In this document: one piece after another, positions 19,137 through 28,973 of the stretch | Numbering within the stretch: the first letter of the stretch is position 1 | Layout of the letters: every line of letters begins with the position of its first letter | Source of the DNA: Falsigemmobacter intermedius | GTDB lineage: Bacteria > Pseudomonadota > Alphaproteobacteria > Rhodobacterales > Rhodobacteraceae | Length of the DNA: 64,000 nt | Direction: 5' to 3' | Assembly: GCF_004054105.1 (NCBI RefSeq) | Contig: NZ_SBLC01000006.1 | Span: 1 to 64,000, forward strand | Translations under genes and position numbers: made by a program | Notes under the pieces: model-generated | What the model saw: the letters and a program-made list of their open reading frames with translations, nothing else | What the model was told of the DNA's origin: nothing | The model's database searches: none

Positions 19137-19700
19137 ATGACAGCCACCACCCTTCTGCAGCGGCGCGGGCTTCTTATGGGGCTCGGGGCGAGTTTTGGTC
19201 TCGCAGCCTGTGCCAATGGCATCGGCTCGACCGGGGGCGCTACGATTGATGCACGGGTCGATGCGACCCGCGACTACCTTTACAACCGCTATCCCGGCAC
19301 CCGCGATCTGGCGATGAAAGCCGTGGGCATCCTTTATATGCCGCTGATCACCGAGGCCGGTTTCGGCTTTGGCGCAGGCTTCGGGCAGGGCGCTTTGCGC
19401 ATCAACGATATTACCGTTGATTACTACTCAGCTACCCGCGCCACCGTCGGTTTTCAGATCGGCGCACAGCAATACGCCCATGCGCTTTTCTTTATGACCG
19501 AGCAGGCGCTTGGAGAATTCCGCCAGAACCACGGCTGGGCGGTGGGTGCGGATGCCCGTTACGCGCTGCCCGATCAGGGCGGATCGATCGGCAAGGAAAG
19601 CACTGAAAACGCGCCGGTCGTGGCCCTGGTCTTCGGGCAGTCCGGTCTGATCGCCGGTGCAACCCTCGCCGGGATCAAATACACCCGCATTATTCCGTGA
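19137..19700 (+). CDS. SYLF/YSC84-family lipoprotein
   Basis: The 187-residue protein starts with a basic signal region and lipobox LAAC (Cys25), so the mature protein is probably lipid-anchored. The rest, with repeated glycine-rich hydrophobic strands such as AGFGFGAGFGQGALRI and the ending GATLAGIKYTRI, matches the SYLF (YSC84-like) domain, which binds phosphoinositides in eukaryotes; bacterial roles are unclear. ATG 19137 has GGCGGAG upstream. It forms its own unit between an inverted repeat and a terminator. Confidence 0.75.
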   Translation: MTATTLLQRRGLLMGLGASFGLAACANGIGSTGGATIDARVDATRDYLYNRYPGTRDLAMKAVGILYMPLITEAGFGFGAGFGQGALRINDITVDYYSATRATVGFQIGAQQYAHALFFMTEQALGEFRQNHGWAVGADARYALPDQGGSIGKESTENAPVVALVFGQSGLIAGATLAGIKYTRIIP

Positions 19701-19730
19701 TCCCGAGGGGTCATTTGCATTAAATCGCAA

Positions 19731-19758
19731 AGGCGGCCCGCTGAGGGGCCGCCTTTTG
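19731..19758 (+). terminator. Rho-independent terminator after the SYLF gene
   Basis: GGCGGCCC, short loop, GGGCCGCC, TTTT. It lies 30 bases after the stop codon and ahead of gyrA. Confidence 0.8.
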
Positions 19759-19874
19759 TGTCCTGTGGACCCCTACAGGGCGACGCTTCGCTTGCTCCTG
19801 CGGCAGCAGGTGGCTATAGTCCGGGGCAATGATATCCAGGGTGCCCGCACCCCAAATCCAGAGATCGAGCAAAC

Positions 19875-22679
19875 GTGAGCGACCTTCCGGAAGACACCGA
19901 TACCTCCGCCGAACTGCCTGAACGTCCGGTCCATTCCGGTCCTCAGGTCGATATCTCGGCAGAGATGAAAACGGCCTATCTCGACTATGCGATGTCGGTC
20001 ATCGTCTCGCGCGCGATCCCGGATCTGCGCGACGGGCTGAAGCCGGTCCACCGCCGCATCCTTTATGCGATGAATGAGGTGGGCAATACTTTCGATAAAC
20101 CCTATCGGAAGTCCTCGCGCCCGGTGGCCGATACCATGGGGAAATATCACCCGCATGGCGACTCGGCGATCTATGACGCGCTGGTGCGGATGGCGCAGCC
20201 CTTCTCGATGAGCCTCGTTCTGCTCGACGGTCAGGGCAACTTCGGCTCGATGGACGGCGATCCGGCCGCAGCCTTCCGTTACACGGAAGTGCGGATGGCC
20301 AAGACCGCAAACTTCCTGCTGGCTGATATCGACAAAGATACCGTCGATTTCCAGGACAACTACGACGGCAAAGACCAGGAGCCGGTGGTTCTGCCCGCCC
20401 GCTACCCGAACATGCTCGTCAACGGGGCAGAGGGGATCGCGGTCGGTATGGCGACCCGTATCCCGCCGCATAACCTGGGCGAAGTGATCGACGGCACGCT
20501 GGCGCTGATCGAAAACCCCGACCTCTCGACTGAGCGTCTGATGGAGATCATCCCGGCACCGGACTTCCCGACGGGTGGTCTGATCCTTGGCCGGGCCGGG
20601 GCGCGCAAAGCCTATCTGGAAGGCCGCGGCTCGATCATCATCCGCGCCAGGACCCATATCGAAGAGATCCGCAAAGACCGCTACGCCATCGTGGTCGACG
20701 AAATTCCCTATCAGGTGAACAAAGCCACCATGATTGAGAAGATCGCCGAACTGGTGCGCGACAAGCGCCTCGAGGGCATCTCCGGTGTGGCCGACGAATC
20801 CGACCGGATCGGCGTGCGTGTAGTGATTGAACTCAAGCGCGACGCAACGCCGGATGTGGTTCTGAACCAGCTCTTCCGTTTTACGCCGATGCAGGTGAGC
20901 TTCGGCGCGAATATGCTGGCGCTGAACGGCGGCCGCCCGGAAACGCTCGCGCTGCGCGATTTCCTGACGCATTTCCTGCATTTCCGCGAAGAAGTCGTGG
21001 TGCGCCGCACCGCCTTTGAGCTGAACAAAGCCCGTGACCGCAGCCATATTCTTTGCGGTCTGGCTGTCGCCGTCTCCAACGTCGATGAGGTGGTGCGGAC
21101 CATCCGTGCCTCGTCTGATGCGGCAGAGGCGCGTGAAAAGCTGATGACCCGGCGCTGGCCGGCGGCTGAGATTGAGGTCTATATCCGCCTTGTCGATGAT
21201 CCGTCGCATAAGATGAATGACGACGGCACCTATAACCTGTCGGAAACTCAGGCCCGCGCGATCCTCGATCTGCGCCTGCAGCGTCTGACGCAGCTGGGTG
21301 TGTCGGAAGTCACCGGCGAGCTTGAAGAGCTGGCCGCAAAGATCAAAGAATTCCTGACGATCCTTGGTTCGCGTGAGCGCATCCTCGGCATCATCTCGGA
21401 TGAGCTGCGCGAAGTGAAAGAGCTTTTCGCCGTGCCGCGTCGCACCGAGATCGCCGAATGGGGCGGCGACATGGAAGACGAGGATCTGATCGAGCGCGAG
21501 GATATGGTCGTGACCATCACCTCGGGCGGCTATATCAAGCGCACGCCGCTGGCCGAATTCCGCGCCCAGCGTCGCGGCGGCAAGGGTCTGTCGTCGATGG
21601 CGACGAAGGAAGACGATGTGGTGACCACGCTCTTTGTGGCCAATACCCACACGGCGCTTCTCTTCTTCACCACCACCGGCATGGTCTATCAGCTGAAGAC
21701 CTGGCGTCTGCCGCTGGCGGGCCGCACCGCCAAGGGCAAAGCCATCGTCAACATCCTGCCGATCGAGCCGGGTGTCTCGGTCGCAGCGCTGATGCCGGTC
21801 GATGCGCCTGAGTTGGAGTGGGATAACCTTCAGGTCGTCTTCGCGACCTCGGAAGGCGATGTGCGCCGCAACGCGCTGTCGGATTTCACCAATATCATGC
21901 GCAACGGCAAAATCGCGATGAAGCTGCCCGAGGGCGTGACCCTCGTGAACGCCCGCATCGCCGATGAGAACGATGACGTTCTGCTGGTGACCCGTATGGG
22001 CCGCGCGATCCGCTTCCCGACCACCGATGTGCGCGTCTTTAAGGGCCGCGATTCGACCGGGGTGCGCGGTGTGAAACTGGCCGAAGGCGATGAGGTCGTC
22101 TCGATGGCCGTGATCCGCCATACCGAAGCCACGCCGGAAGAGCGCGTTGCCTATATCCGCATGAAACGCGCGATGGAGGGCCAGGTTGAGGAAGATCAGG
22201 CTGAGGTCGCGGATGACGAAGATGGCGTTGAAGCCGGTTCGCTCAGCACCGAGCGCTATGCCGAGATGTCGGCGCTGGAAGATCTGCTGCTGACCGTGAC
22301 CTCGAAGGGTCTGGGCAAGCTGACGTCGAGCTATGATTATCCGGTGCGCGGTCGCGGCGGTATGGGCGTGCGCGCCACCGATGCGGCGATGCGTGGCGGC
22401 CCGCTGGTTGCCGTCTTCCCGGTGGAGCGCTCGGATCAGGTCATGCTGGTGACTTCGTCGGGGCAGTCGATCCGTATTCCGGTTGAAGGCATCCGTTTCA
22501 TGGCCCGTTCGGGCGGTGGGGTCCGGGTTCTGAACCTGTCCGGCTCGGAAGAAGAGATCGTTTCGGTCGCGCGGATTGCAGAGGCGGCGGAAGAGGACGT
22601 GATCGGCGCGGAGGCCACGGCAGAGACGGCGGCTCCGGAGGGCTCAAGCCCGCCTGACGCAGGTGCTATGGACGCGTAA
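19875..22679 (+). CDS. gyrA: DNA gyrase subunit A
   Basis: GyrA cuts and rejoins DNA during supercoiling. The 934-residue protein begins at GTG. It has the [17 protein letters not shown] segment, quinolone-region [12 protein letters not shown] with Ser97 and Asp101 (the usual susceptible-type residues), and catalytic Tyr136 in AAFRYTE. The GyrA box QRRGGKG in the C-terminal pinwheel separates it from ParC. The C-terminal tail is long and acidic ([13 protein letters not shown] and a Glu/Ala-rich end), longer than E. coli's. Its partner gyrB is not in the window. Confidence 0.97.
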   Translation: MSDLPEDTDTSAELPERPVHSGPQVDISAEMKTAYLDYAMSVIVSRAIPDLRDGLKPVHRRILYAMNEVGNTFDKPYRKSSRPVADTMGKYHPHGDSAIYDALVRMAQPFSMSLVLLDGQGNFGSMDGDPAAAFRYTEVRMAKTANFLLADIDKDTVDFQDNYDGKDQEPVVLPARYPNMLVNGAEGIAVGMATRIPPHNLGEVIDGTLALIENPDLSTERLMEIIPAPDFPTGGLILGRAGARKAYLEGRGSIIIRARTHIEEIRKDRYAIVVDEIPYQVNKATMIEKIAELVRDKRLEGISGVADESDRIGVRVVIELKRDATPDVVLNQLFRFTPMQVSFGANMLALNGGRPETLALRDFLTHFLHFREEVVVRRTAFELNKARDRSHILCGLAVAVSNVDEVVRTIRASSDAAEAREKLMTRRWPAAEIEVYIRLVDDPSHKMNDDGTYNLSETQARAILDLRLQRLTQLGVSEVTGELEELAAKIKEFLTILGSRERILGIISDELREVKELFAVPRRTEIAEWGGDMEDEDLIEREDMVVTITSGGYIKRTPLAEFRAQRRGGKGLSSMATKEDDVVTTLFVANTHTALLFFTTTGMVYQLKTWRLPLAGRTAKGKAIVNILPIEPGVSVAALMPVDAPELEWDNLQVVFATSEGDVRRNALSDFTNIMRNGKIAMKLPEGVTLVNARIADENDDVLLVTRMGRAIRFPTTDVRVFKGRDSTGVRGVKLAEGDEVVSMAVIRHTEATPEERVAYIRMKRAMEGQVEEDQAEVADDEDGVEAGSLSTERYAEMSALEDLLLTVTSKGLGKLTSSYDYPVRGRGGMGVRATDAAMRGGPLVAVFPVERSDQVMLVTSSGQSIRIPVEGIRFMARSGGGVRVLNLSGSEEEIVSVARIAEAAEEDVIGAEATAETAAPEGSSPPDAGAMDA

Positions 22680-22686
22680 CGGCTGA

Positions 22687-22713
22687 GGGCCGGCCCGGAA
22701 AGGGCCGGCCCTT
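22687..22713 (+). terminator. Terminator-like hairpin after gyrA
   Basis: GGGCCGGCCC, loop ggaaa, GGGCCGGCCC then TTGTG. The stem is strong but the T-run is short. It lies 8 bases after the gyrA stop. Confidence 0.6.
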
Positions 22714-22730
22714 GTGCTGAGGGAAGGCCG

Positions 22731-23312
22731 ATGTTTGAAGACGATCTGGGACGCTTGATTTATCTGGTGCTTCTGCTTGGCGCCCTGGGCGGATGGGCGC
22801 TGGTTGAATCGCGCGGCCGTTTTGGTCAGTTCACCCGCCAGGCGCTGGCCTGGCTGATGATCTTCGGCGCGATGGCCGCCGGTTACGGCCTTTACAAAGA
22901 CATGGGGTTCGGCAGCCAGCAGACCCTGGTCAGCGATGCAGGTCTGCCCCGGCTGGAGCTGAAGCGCAGCGGGGACGGGCATTATTATCTGGCCCTCGCG
23001 GTGGATGGCGTGCCTTTGCGCTTTATGGTGGATACCGGCGCCAGCAGCATCGTGCTCTCAGATCGTGACACCGATCGGCTGAACATTGACCGCACGAAAC
23101 TGGCTTATCTGGGTCAGGCGCGCACCGCCAATGGCACTATCCGCACCGCTCAGGTGACCCTGCGCAACGTCACCCTTGAGGGGCAGCCGATGGGGGATCT
23201 TCAGGCCTCGGTCGGGGACGGGCCTTTGGGGGTGTCGCTTCTGGGCATGGATTTCCTTAACCGCTTCTCAAAGGTTGAGATTGCCCGCGACAGGCTGATC
23301 CTGACGCCCTGA
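22731..23312 (+). CDS. Membrane-anchored retropepsin-like aspartic protease (TIGR02281 type)
   Basis: The 193-residue protein has two N-terminal membrane segments (about 8-25 and 38-55). A soluble retropepsin-fold domain follows, with the active-site motif FMVDTGASS (Asp101), a GQARTANG flap-like region and LLGMDFLNRF near the end. Single-Asp proteases of this kind act as dimers. The substrate is unknown. GGGAAGG precedes the ATG. Confidence 0.8.
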   Translation: MFEDDLGRLIYLVLLLGALGGWALVESRGRFGQFTRQALAWLMIFGAMAAGYGLYKDMGFGSQQTLVSDAGLPRLELKRSGDGHYYLALAVDGVPLRFMVDTGASSIVLSDRDTDRLNIDRTKLAYLGQARTANGTIRTAQVTLRNVTLEGQPMGDLQASVGDGPLGVSLLGMDFLNRFSKVEIARDRLILTP

Positions 23313-23332
23313 CGGGGCTGTGACTTGATCAC

Positions 23333-23369
23333 GTTCGTGAAATGTTCCAGACATGTTCCATGTCTGAAC
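23333..23369 (+). promoter_or_regulatory. Array of LexA-type half-sites (GTTC-N7 x3, GAAC)
   Basis: GTTC occurs at 23333, 23344 and 23355 and GAAC at 23366, each separated by exactly 7 bases. GTTC-N7-GTTC is the SOS operator known from Rhodobacter and other alphaproteobacteria. Two overlapping such sites plus a palindromic GTTC-N7-GAAC lie across the start of the radical SAM gene, which points to LexA repression. The periodic spacing makes chance unlikely. Confidence 0.75.
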
Positions 23370-24448
23370 CGGATCCGACCCTGCCATCTCATCTGCGACT
23401 GCGTGCGCGCGGAACTGCGTCCAACGCCGCGGGGCGCTTTGAGCGTGAAACGCGCGAGCGTTTTGACGATGGCTGGGATCTGACAGAGGAAGAGCGCCTG
23501 CTGCGCACCGAGGTGCGGGAGGAGGTGCCTCGCTCAGCCCTTACCTATAACCGCTCGCCCGATCTGCCCTTTGACCGCTCGGTCAATCCCTATCGGGGGT
23601 GCGAGCATGGCTGCGTCTATTGTTTTGCCCGGCCCAGCCATGCCTTTCTGGGGCTTTCCCCGGGGCTTGATTTTGAGACCCGGCTGATCGCGCGGCCAGG
23701 CATTGCCGATGTGCTGGCGCGGGAACTGCGGGCGAAATCCTATCAGCCGGGCGTCATCGCTTTGGGCACGAATACCGATCCCTATCAGCCTGTCGAGGCA
23801 CGCTACGGGTTGATGCGGCAGATTTTGCAGGTGCTCTGCGATCATCATCATCCCGTGGCCGTTACGACCAAAGGAACCTTGGTTGAGCGCGATATTGATC
23901 TGCTCTCGGTCATGGCCGCGCGGGTGCAGGCGGGGGTGGGCGTCTCGCTGACCACGCTCGACCCCGATCTCGCGCGGCGGATGGAGCCGCGCTGCCCCTC
24001 TCCCGCGCGGCGGCTGCAGACCATCCGCAGGCTGGCCGATGCCGGGATCCCGGTGCGGGTGATGATCTCGCCACTGGTGCCGGGGCTGAGCGATCATGAG
24101 GCGGAGGCGATCTTAGAGGCGGCCTATGAGGCCGGGGCGCGGCGCGCGACCTGCATTCCGCTGCGTCTGCCGCGAGAGGTCTCGGGGCTCTTTCAGGCCT
24201 GGCTGAGCCATCACTACCCTGACCGTGCGGCGCATGTGATGAACCGGGTGCGGGAGATGCACGGCGGGCGTGATTACGACCCCGACTTCGGCCGCAGGAT
24301 GCGCGGGCAGGGGCTTTGGGCGGATCTGCTGAAGGCGCGGATCAATGTTGCCTTAACCCGGCTGGGCTATGACCGGAGCCCGATCCCGCTGAGCCTTGAG
24401 GGGTTTCGCCTGCCCTCACGACCCGGCGATCAGCTGAGCCTGTTTTAG
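23360..24448 (+). CDS. SPL-like radical SAM protein (PA0069 / Rv2578c type)
   Basis: The 362-residue protein has the radical SAM cluster motif RGCEHGCVYCFARPSH (Cys81, Cys85, Cys88). It also has RGTASNAAGRFE near the N-terminus and the PYQPVE and TKGTLVERD segments typical of the PA0069 family. This family is often labelled a DNA repair photolyase because of distant likeness to spore photoproduct lyase; no member's substrate is known to me. In-frame ATGs at 23342 and 23351 also exist, and all lie within the LexA-like array, so the true start is uncertain. Confidence 0.82.
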   Translation: MSEPDPTLPSHLRLRARGTASNAAGRFERETRERFDDGWDLTEEERLLRTEVREEVPRSALTYNRSPDLPFDRSVNPYRGCEHGCVYCFARPSHAFLGLSPGLDFETRLIARPGIADVLARELRAKSYQPGVIALGTNTDPYQPVEARYGLMRQILQVLCDHHHPVAVTTKGTLVERDIDLLSVMAARVQAGVGVSLTTLDPDLARRMEPRCPSPARRLQTIRRLADAGIPVRVMISPLVPGLSDHEAEAILEAAYEAGARRATCIPLRLPREVSGLFQAWLSHHYPDRAAHVMNRVREMHGGRDYDPDFGRRMRGQGLWADLLKARINVALTRLGYDRSPIPLSLEGFRLPSRPGDQLSLF

Positions 24449-24503
24449 CCCGGAAAGGCTGAGCGCCGCCTGTCACTGCGGATTGATGCGGGCTTGCTTT
24501 GAC

Positions 24504-24532
24504 CAGGGGCGGAGGGGCGTGTAAAGGGGAGA
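24504..24532 (+). promoter_or_regulatory. Candidate sigma-70 promoter for the PBP1A gene
   Basis: TTGACC, 17 bases, TAAAGG, ending about 25 bases before the GTG start. The -35 match is good and the -10 fair. Located by eye only. Confidence 0.35.
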
Positions 24533-24557
24533 CTCGGACCACAAAGGACTCGGCGGC

Positions 24558-27098
24558 GTGATCAGATTCATTACCTCGTTCTTCGGGGCGATTTTCACAT
24601 TCCTGACGCTGGGCGCTCTGATCGGTGTGCTCGCCGTGGGGGGTGTCCTTTGGTTTTATTCCCGCGATCTGCCCAGCCATGAATCGCTGGCGCAATATAC
24701 CCCTGCCACCATCAGCCGGATCTATTCGACTGAGGGGCAGATCATTGATGAATTTGCGCATGAGCGCCGCCTTTACGTCCCCATTGAGGATGTGCCGGCC
24801 ATCGTGAAACAGGCCTTTATCGCGGCAGAAGATCAGAACTTCTACACCCACAAAGGCTATGATGCCAAAGGCATGGCAGCCGCTTTCGTGGAAGCGGTGG
24901 TCAGCCGTGGTCAGCGGGTGCGCGGTGCATCGACCATCACCCAGCAGGTGATGAAGAACTTCCTTCTCGGCGGCGAGAAGACCGGCGAGCGCAAGATCAA
25001 AGAACTGATCCTTGCAACCCGCATTGAAGAGACGCTGTCGAAAGACAAGATCCTTGAACTTTATCTCAATGAGATCTTCCTCGGACAGAACTCTTATGGC
25101 GTGGCGGCTGCCGCGCAGACCTATTTCAATAAGCCGCTTCACGCCCTTGCGATTGAAGAGGCCGCGGTTCTGGCCTCGCTGCCGACGCAGCCGTCGAACT
25201 TCCACCCCGTCCGTGGCCGTGAAAAGCTGCTGGAGCGGCGCGCCTATGTGCTGCGCCGGATGATGGAAGACGGCTATATCACGCGCGTTCAGCACGATCA
25301 GGCCGTTCTGGCCCCGCTGCGGACCGTTCAGGGCGGGGATTATGTCTCTTTCCGTCAGGCGCTGCCGCCGCGTGATTACTTCACCGATGAAATCCGCCGT
25401 CAGCTGTCGTCGAGCTTTGGCGAGAAAGAGTTTTTCGGGGGTGGTCTGACTATCCGTGCCACCGTCGATCCGGAGTTGCAGCAGATCGCGGCGAAAGCTC
25501 TGCGCGACGGGCTTGAGAAATATGACCGGGGTCTGGGCATCTGGCGCGGCACCCGCAAGTCGCTTGAGCCTGCGGCACTTGCCTCAGAAGCCGGCTGGCG
25601 CGATGCGCTCGCGCGGCTGGAACTGCCGCGTGATGTCGAAGGCTGGTTCCCCGCCGTCGTGCTGGAACTGACCCGCAACACCGCCCGGATCGGCATTGAG
25701 GGGCAGGAGGGCGCGGATCATGAGATCCCGGCCGCCGATGTCACCTGGGCGCGCAAGCGCCTTGAGAACGGCCGTCTGGGACCGAAGGCCAAAGTGCCTG
25801 CCGATCTGCTTGAGGTCGGGGATGTGGTTCTGGTGCGCGCGGTCACCAAAGACGGGGCCTTCCAGCGCTGGTCGCTGCGTCAGGTGCCCGAGATCCAGGG
25901 CGCTTTCATGGCCATGGACGTCAACAACGGCCGCGTGATTTCCATGCAGGGCGGCTTCTCCTACCAGGATACCGTCTTTAACCGCGCCACCCAGGCCCAG
26001 CGTCAGCCGGGCTCGAGCTTCAAGCCCTTCGTTTACGCCGCCGCCCTCGACAATGGCTTCAGCCCCGCGACCATCGTCGTTGACGCGCCGATTGAGGTGA
26101 ATACGCCCCAGGGGATCTGGAAGCCGAAGAACGCCTCCAACCGCTTCTATGGCCCGACCCCGGTGCGGACCGGGATTGAGCAGTCGCGCAACCTGATGAC
26201 TGTGCGGATCGCGCAGGAAATCGGCATGGATGTCGTGGCCGAATATGCCGAACGCTTTGGCGTTTATAAGAACATGGGTCACTTCCTGTCGAACTCGCTC
26301 GGCTCGGAAGAGACCACGCTGGCCAAGATGGTCGCCGCCTATGCCATGTTCGCCAATGGTGGCGAGCGGGTGGAGCCGACGCTTGTGGACCGCGTGCAGG
26401 ACCGCTGGGGCCGCACGATCTATCGCCACGATCAGCGCAAATGCGAGAACTGCTCGGTGGCGACGCTCGGGCGCGGTGAGGTGCCGAAGATTGACACCCG
26501 GCGTGAGCGGGTCATGGACCCGATCACCGCCTATCAGCTGACCTCGATGATGGAGGGCGTGGTGCTGCGCGGCACCGGGCGGGGCATTTCCGTCGGCGCG
26601 CCCGTGGCGGGTAAAACCGGTACGACCAATGACGCGAAAGACGTCTGGTTCGTCGGCTATACCTCAAATATCGCGGCGGGCTGCTACATCGGCTATGACA
26701 CCCCGCGCAGCCTTGGCTCGGCCTCGGGCGGCGGCATGTGTGGTCCGGTTTTCCAGGCCTTCATGCGCGAAGCGGTGAAGAAATACGGCAGCGGCAAATT
26801 CAAAGTACCGCCGGGGGGCTATTGGGTCAAAATCGACCGCCACACCGGCATGCGCCTTGATGACAGCGCCAGCGGCGAGAATGTGATCTCGGAATACTTC
26901 CGCGAAGGTCAGGAAGACCTTTACGGCTTTGGCTCTTTCGTCGACGGCGGTTTCGCCATGGGCTCGAACCTGCCGCTTTTCGCCTATGGTGAAAGCGATG
27001 GCAGCGACACGACCACCATGACGACCGCCACCGGTGAGACGAGGGCGATCCCGAAAAAGGCTGATTTCGGAACCGTTTCCTCGGGCGGCCTTTATTAA
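24558..27098 (+). CDS. mrcA: Penicillin-binding protein 1A (bifunctional glycosyltransferase/transpeptidase)
   Basis: Class A PBPs polymerise and cross-link peptidoglycan in the periplasm. The 846-residue protein has one N-terminal membrane anchor and the GT51 domain with EDQNFYTHKGYD, RGASTITQQVMKN and LYLNEIFLGQNSYGV. An inserted OB-like domain comes next, then the transpeptidase with SSFK (Ser486-Lys489), SRN and KTGTTNDAKDVWFVGY. The start is GTG with AAAGGA upstream. The insert and length match PBP1A (Pon1) of alphaproteobacteria. Confidence 0.95.
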   Translation: MIRFITSFFGAIFTFLTLGALIGVLAVGGVLWFYSRDLPSHESLAQYTPATISRIYSTEGQIIDEFAHERRLYVPIEDVPAIVKQAFIAAEDQNFYTHKGYDAKGMAAAFVEAVVSRGQRVRGASTITQQVMKNFLLGGEKTGERKIKELILATRIEETLSKDKILELYLNEIFLGQNSYGVAAAAQTYFNKPLHALAIEEAAVLASLPTQPSNFHPVRGREKLLERRAYVLRRMMEDGYITRVQHDQAVLAPLRTVQGGDYVSFRQALPPRDYFTDEIRRQLSSSFGEKEFFGGGLTIRATVDPELQQIAAKALRDGLEKYDRGLGIWRGTRKSLEPAALASEAGWRDALARLELPRDVEGWFPAVVLELTRNTARIGIEGQEGADHEIPAADVTWARKRLENGRLGPKAKVPADLLEVGDVVLVRAVTKDGAFQRWSLRQVPEIQGAFMAMDVNNGRVISMQGGFSYQDTVFNRATQAQRQPGSSFKPFVYAAALDNGFSPATIVVDAPIEVNTPQGIWKPKNASNRFYGPTPVRTGIEQSRNLMTVRIAQEIGMDVVAEYAERFGVYKNMGHFLSNSLGSEETTLAKMVAAYAMFANGGERVEPTLVDRVQDRWGRTIYRHDQRKCENCSVATLGRGEVPKIDTRRERVMDPITAYQLTSMMEGVVLRGTGRGISVGAPVAGKTGTTNDAKDVWFVGYTSNIAAGCYIGYDTPRSLGSASGGGMCGPVFQAFMREAVKKYGSGKFKVPPGGYWVKIDRHTGMRLDDSASGENVISEYFREGQEDLYGFGSFVDGGFAMGSNLPLFAYGESDGSDTTTMTTATGETRAIPKKADFGTVSSGGLY

Positions 27099-27209
27099 AC
27101 CTGGTGCCGCAGCCCGGGCAGAGGCCTGGCTTGCGGCATCTGAAACGCTTGCTCTCAGGCTCCGATGGTGTATTTCGGGGCCTGACCTTTTCGTTGTGGA
27201 AGAACCCCT

Positions 27210-28337
27210 GTGCGCGCCGAAACTCAGAACCATGTCTCTGCCATCGAGAAATCGCTGAAGCTTCTTGCGCAGCGGATGGACTGGGAAACTGCTCCGCATC
27301 GTCTGGAGGAATTCGACGCTCTGATCGAAGCTCCGGATCTGTGGAACGATCCCGCCAAGGCCCAGAAACTGATGCGCGAGCGTCAGGCGCTGATCGATGC
27401 CGTGGCCACCTACAAGCGCATCGAGGCCGGGCTGAAAGACAATGTCGAGCTGATCGAGCTTGGCGAGATGGAAGATGATGAAGAGATCATCCGTGAGGCG
27501 GAAGCCGCGCTGAAAGACCTCGTCGCGGATGCTGCTGAGAAAGAGCTTGAAGCGCTTCTCGACGGCGAAGCCGACAGCAACGACACCTTCCTCGAGATCA
27601 ACGCCGGGGCAGGTGGGACGGAGAGCTGTGACTGGGCCTCGATCCTTGCCCGGATGTATGTCCGCTGGGCGGAGAAAAAGGGATATACGGTCGAGCTTCA
27701 GTCGGAAACTGCGGGCGATGAAGCGGGCATCCGTTCGGTCGCTTATAAGATTTCGGGTCACAATGCCTATGGCTGGCTGAAGTCGGAATCGGGCGTGCAC
27801 CGTCTGGTCCGCATCTCGCCGTTCGATTCGGCAGCGCGTCGTCACACCTCCTTCTCCTCGGTCTGGGTTTACCCGGTCGTCGACGACAACATCGAGATCG
27901 TGATCCCCGACAATGAGATCCGTATCGACACCTACCGCTCCTCGGGCGCGGGTGGTCAGCACGTGAACACCACCGACTCGGCAGTGCGGATTACCCACTT
28001 GCCGACCAATATCGTCGTAACCTCTTCGATGAAGTCGCAGCACCAGAACCGTGAAGCGGCGATGAACGCGCTGAAGGCCCGTCTTTACCAGATGGAGCTC
28101 GATCGCCGGAACGCCGCCGTCAACGCCCAGCACGCCTCTAAGGGCGATGCCGGCTGGGGCAACCAGATCCGCTCCTATGTTCTGCAGCCCTATCAGATGG
28201 TGAAAGATCTGCGCACCGGGGTGGAAACCTCGGACACCCAAGGGGTGCTGGACGGCGATCTCGATCAGTTCATGGCGGCCACGCTGGCTCAGGACGTGGT
28301 CGGCAAGACCCGCGCAGAGGCGCAGGGCGAAGATTGA
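27210..28337 (+). CDS. prfB: Peptide chain release factor 2
   Basis: RF2 ends translation at UGA and UAA. The 375-residue protein has the stop-codon recognition tripeptide in [15 protein letters not shown] and the catalytic GGQ at residues 248-250. The reading frame is continuous from the GTG start: there is no internal UGA or Shine-Dalgarno-like stretch near codon 26, so the autoregulatory +1 frameshift found in E. coli prfB is absent. Confidence 0.96.
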   Translation: MRAETQNHVSAIEKSLKLLAQRMDWETAPHRLEEFDALIEAPDLWNDPAKAQKLMRERQALIDAVATYKRIEAGLKDNVELIELGEMEDDEEIIREAEAALKDLVADAAEKELEALLDGEADSNDTFLEINAGAGGTESCDWASILARMYVRWAEKKGYTVELQSETAGDEAGIRSVAYKISGHNAYGWLKSESGVHRLVRISPFDSAARRHTSFSSVWVYPVVDDNIEIVIPDNEIRIDTYRSSGAGGQHVNTTDSAVRITHLPTNIVVTSSMKSQHQNREAAMNALKARLYQMELDRRNAAVNAQHASKGDAGWGNQIRSYVLQPYQMVKDLRTGVETSDTQGVLDGDLDQFMAATLAQDVVGKTRAEAQGED

Positions 28338-28371
28338 TCTGACCGGGCCTCTCAGGCGCGTTGAGAGCAAA

Positions 28372-28399
28372 AGCCCCGCCGGGAACGGCGGGGTTTTTT
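28372..28399 (+). terminator. Rho-independent terminator of prfB
   Basis: CCCCGCCG, GGAA, CGGCGGGG followed by six T. It lies 35 bases after the stop. Confidence 0.88.
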
Positions 28400-28436
28400 G
28401 CACCGTGACCTGATCGCGGTGTTCCGGCGGCAGGCA

Positions 28437-28468
28437 AAGAAAAGCCCCCGTGCCATGGGCAGGGGGCC
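28437..28468 (-). terminator. Terminator of the M23-bactofilin operon
   Basis: On the minus strand, GCCCCCtGCC-cat-GGCaCGGGGGC is followed by TTTTCTTT. It is 23 bases past the bactofilin stop and faces the prfB terminator. Confidence 0.8.
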
Positions 28469-28490
28469 TTTGAAACGCAAAGCTGCCGGA

Positions 28491-28973
28491 TCAGCCGGGC
28501 ACGAAGCCCGAACCGCTGGCACCGGTTTGAAGCGGATCGTCCTGACGCTGGACCGAACCCTCAAAATGCGCGCCGCTTTCGATGGCGATGGTTTTGTGGA
28601 CGATGTCCCCCTCAACACGCGCGGTCGAGGTCAGGCGCACTTTCAGACCGCGCACGCGGCCAATAACGCGGCCGTTGATGACGATGTCATCTGCCACGAT
28701 CTCGCCGCGGATCGTGGCGCTTTCGCCCACGGTCAGCAGATGGGCGCGGATATCGCCCTCAACCACGCCCTCGACCTGAATGTCGCCGGTGGTTTTCAGA
28801 TTGCCCACCACCGTCAGATCGGCGGACAGGATCGATGCTGCCGGCTTGGAGCGCGGAGCGCCGCCGGGATAGGTCGTCTGGGGAGCGCCGCTGGCAGCCA
28901 TATCGGTCGATTTCTTCTCAGGCTCGGTCGACTTGGGGCCGGGCTCATTAATCCTGGATTTAGAAAACATCAC
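28491..28973 (-). CDS. Bactofilin family protein
   Basis: Bactofilins are bacterial cytoskeletal proteins that polymerise without nucleotide through a right-handed beta-helix. The 160-residue product has a disordered N-terminus (about 50 residues, Pro/Ser/Lys-rich), then the repeated beta-strand core starting SKPAASILSADLTVVGNLKTTGDIQVEGVV, with regular glycine turns. A short C-terminal tail closes it. It overlaps the upstream M23 peptidase gene by 14 bases, a pairing known for bactofilin/LytM-peptidase morphogenesis modules. Confidence 0.88.
   Translation of the reverse strand: MMFSKSRINEPGPKSTEPEKKSTDMAASGAPQTTYPGGAPRSKPAASILSADLTVVGNLKTTGDIQVEGVVEGDIRAHLLTVGESATIRGEIVADDIVINGRVIGRVRGLKVRLTSTARVEGDIVHKTIAIESGAHFEGSVQRQDDPLQTGASGSGFVPG

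Noticed and set aside
27210-27300. Programmed frameshift in prfB
   Set aside because: The frame is open from the GTG start with no internal UGA or Shine-Dalgarno-like stretch, so RF2 here is not made by frameshifting.
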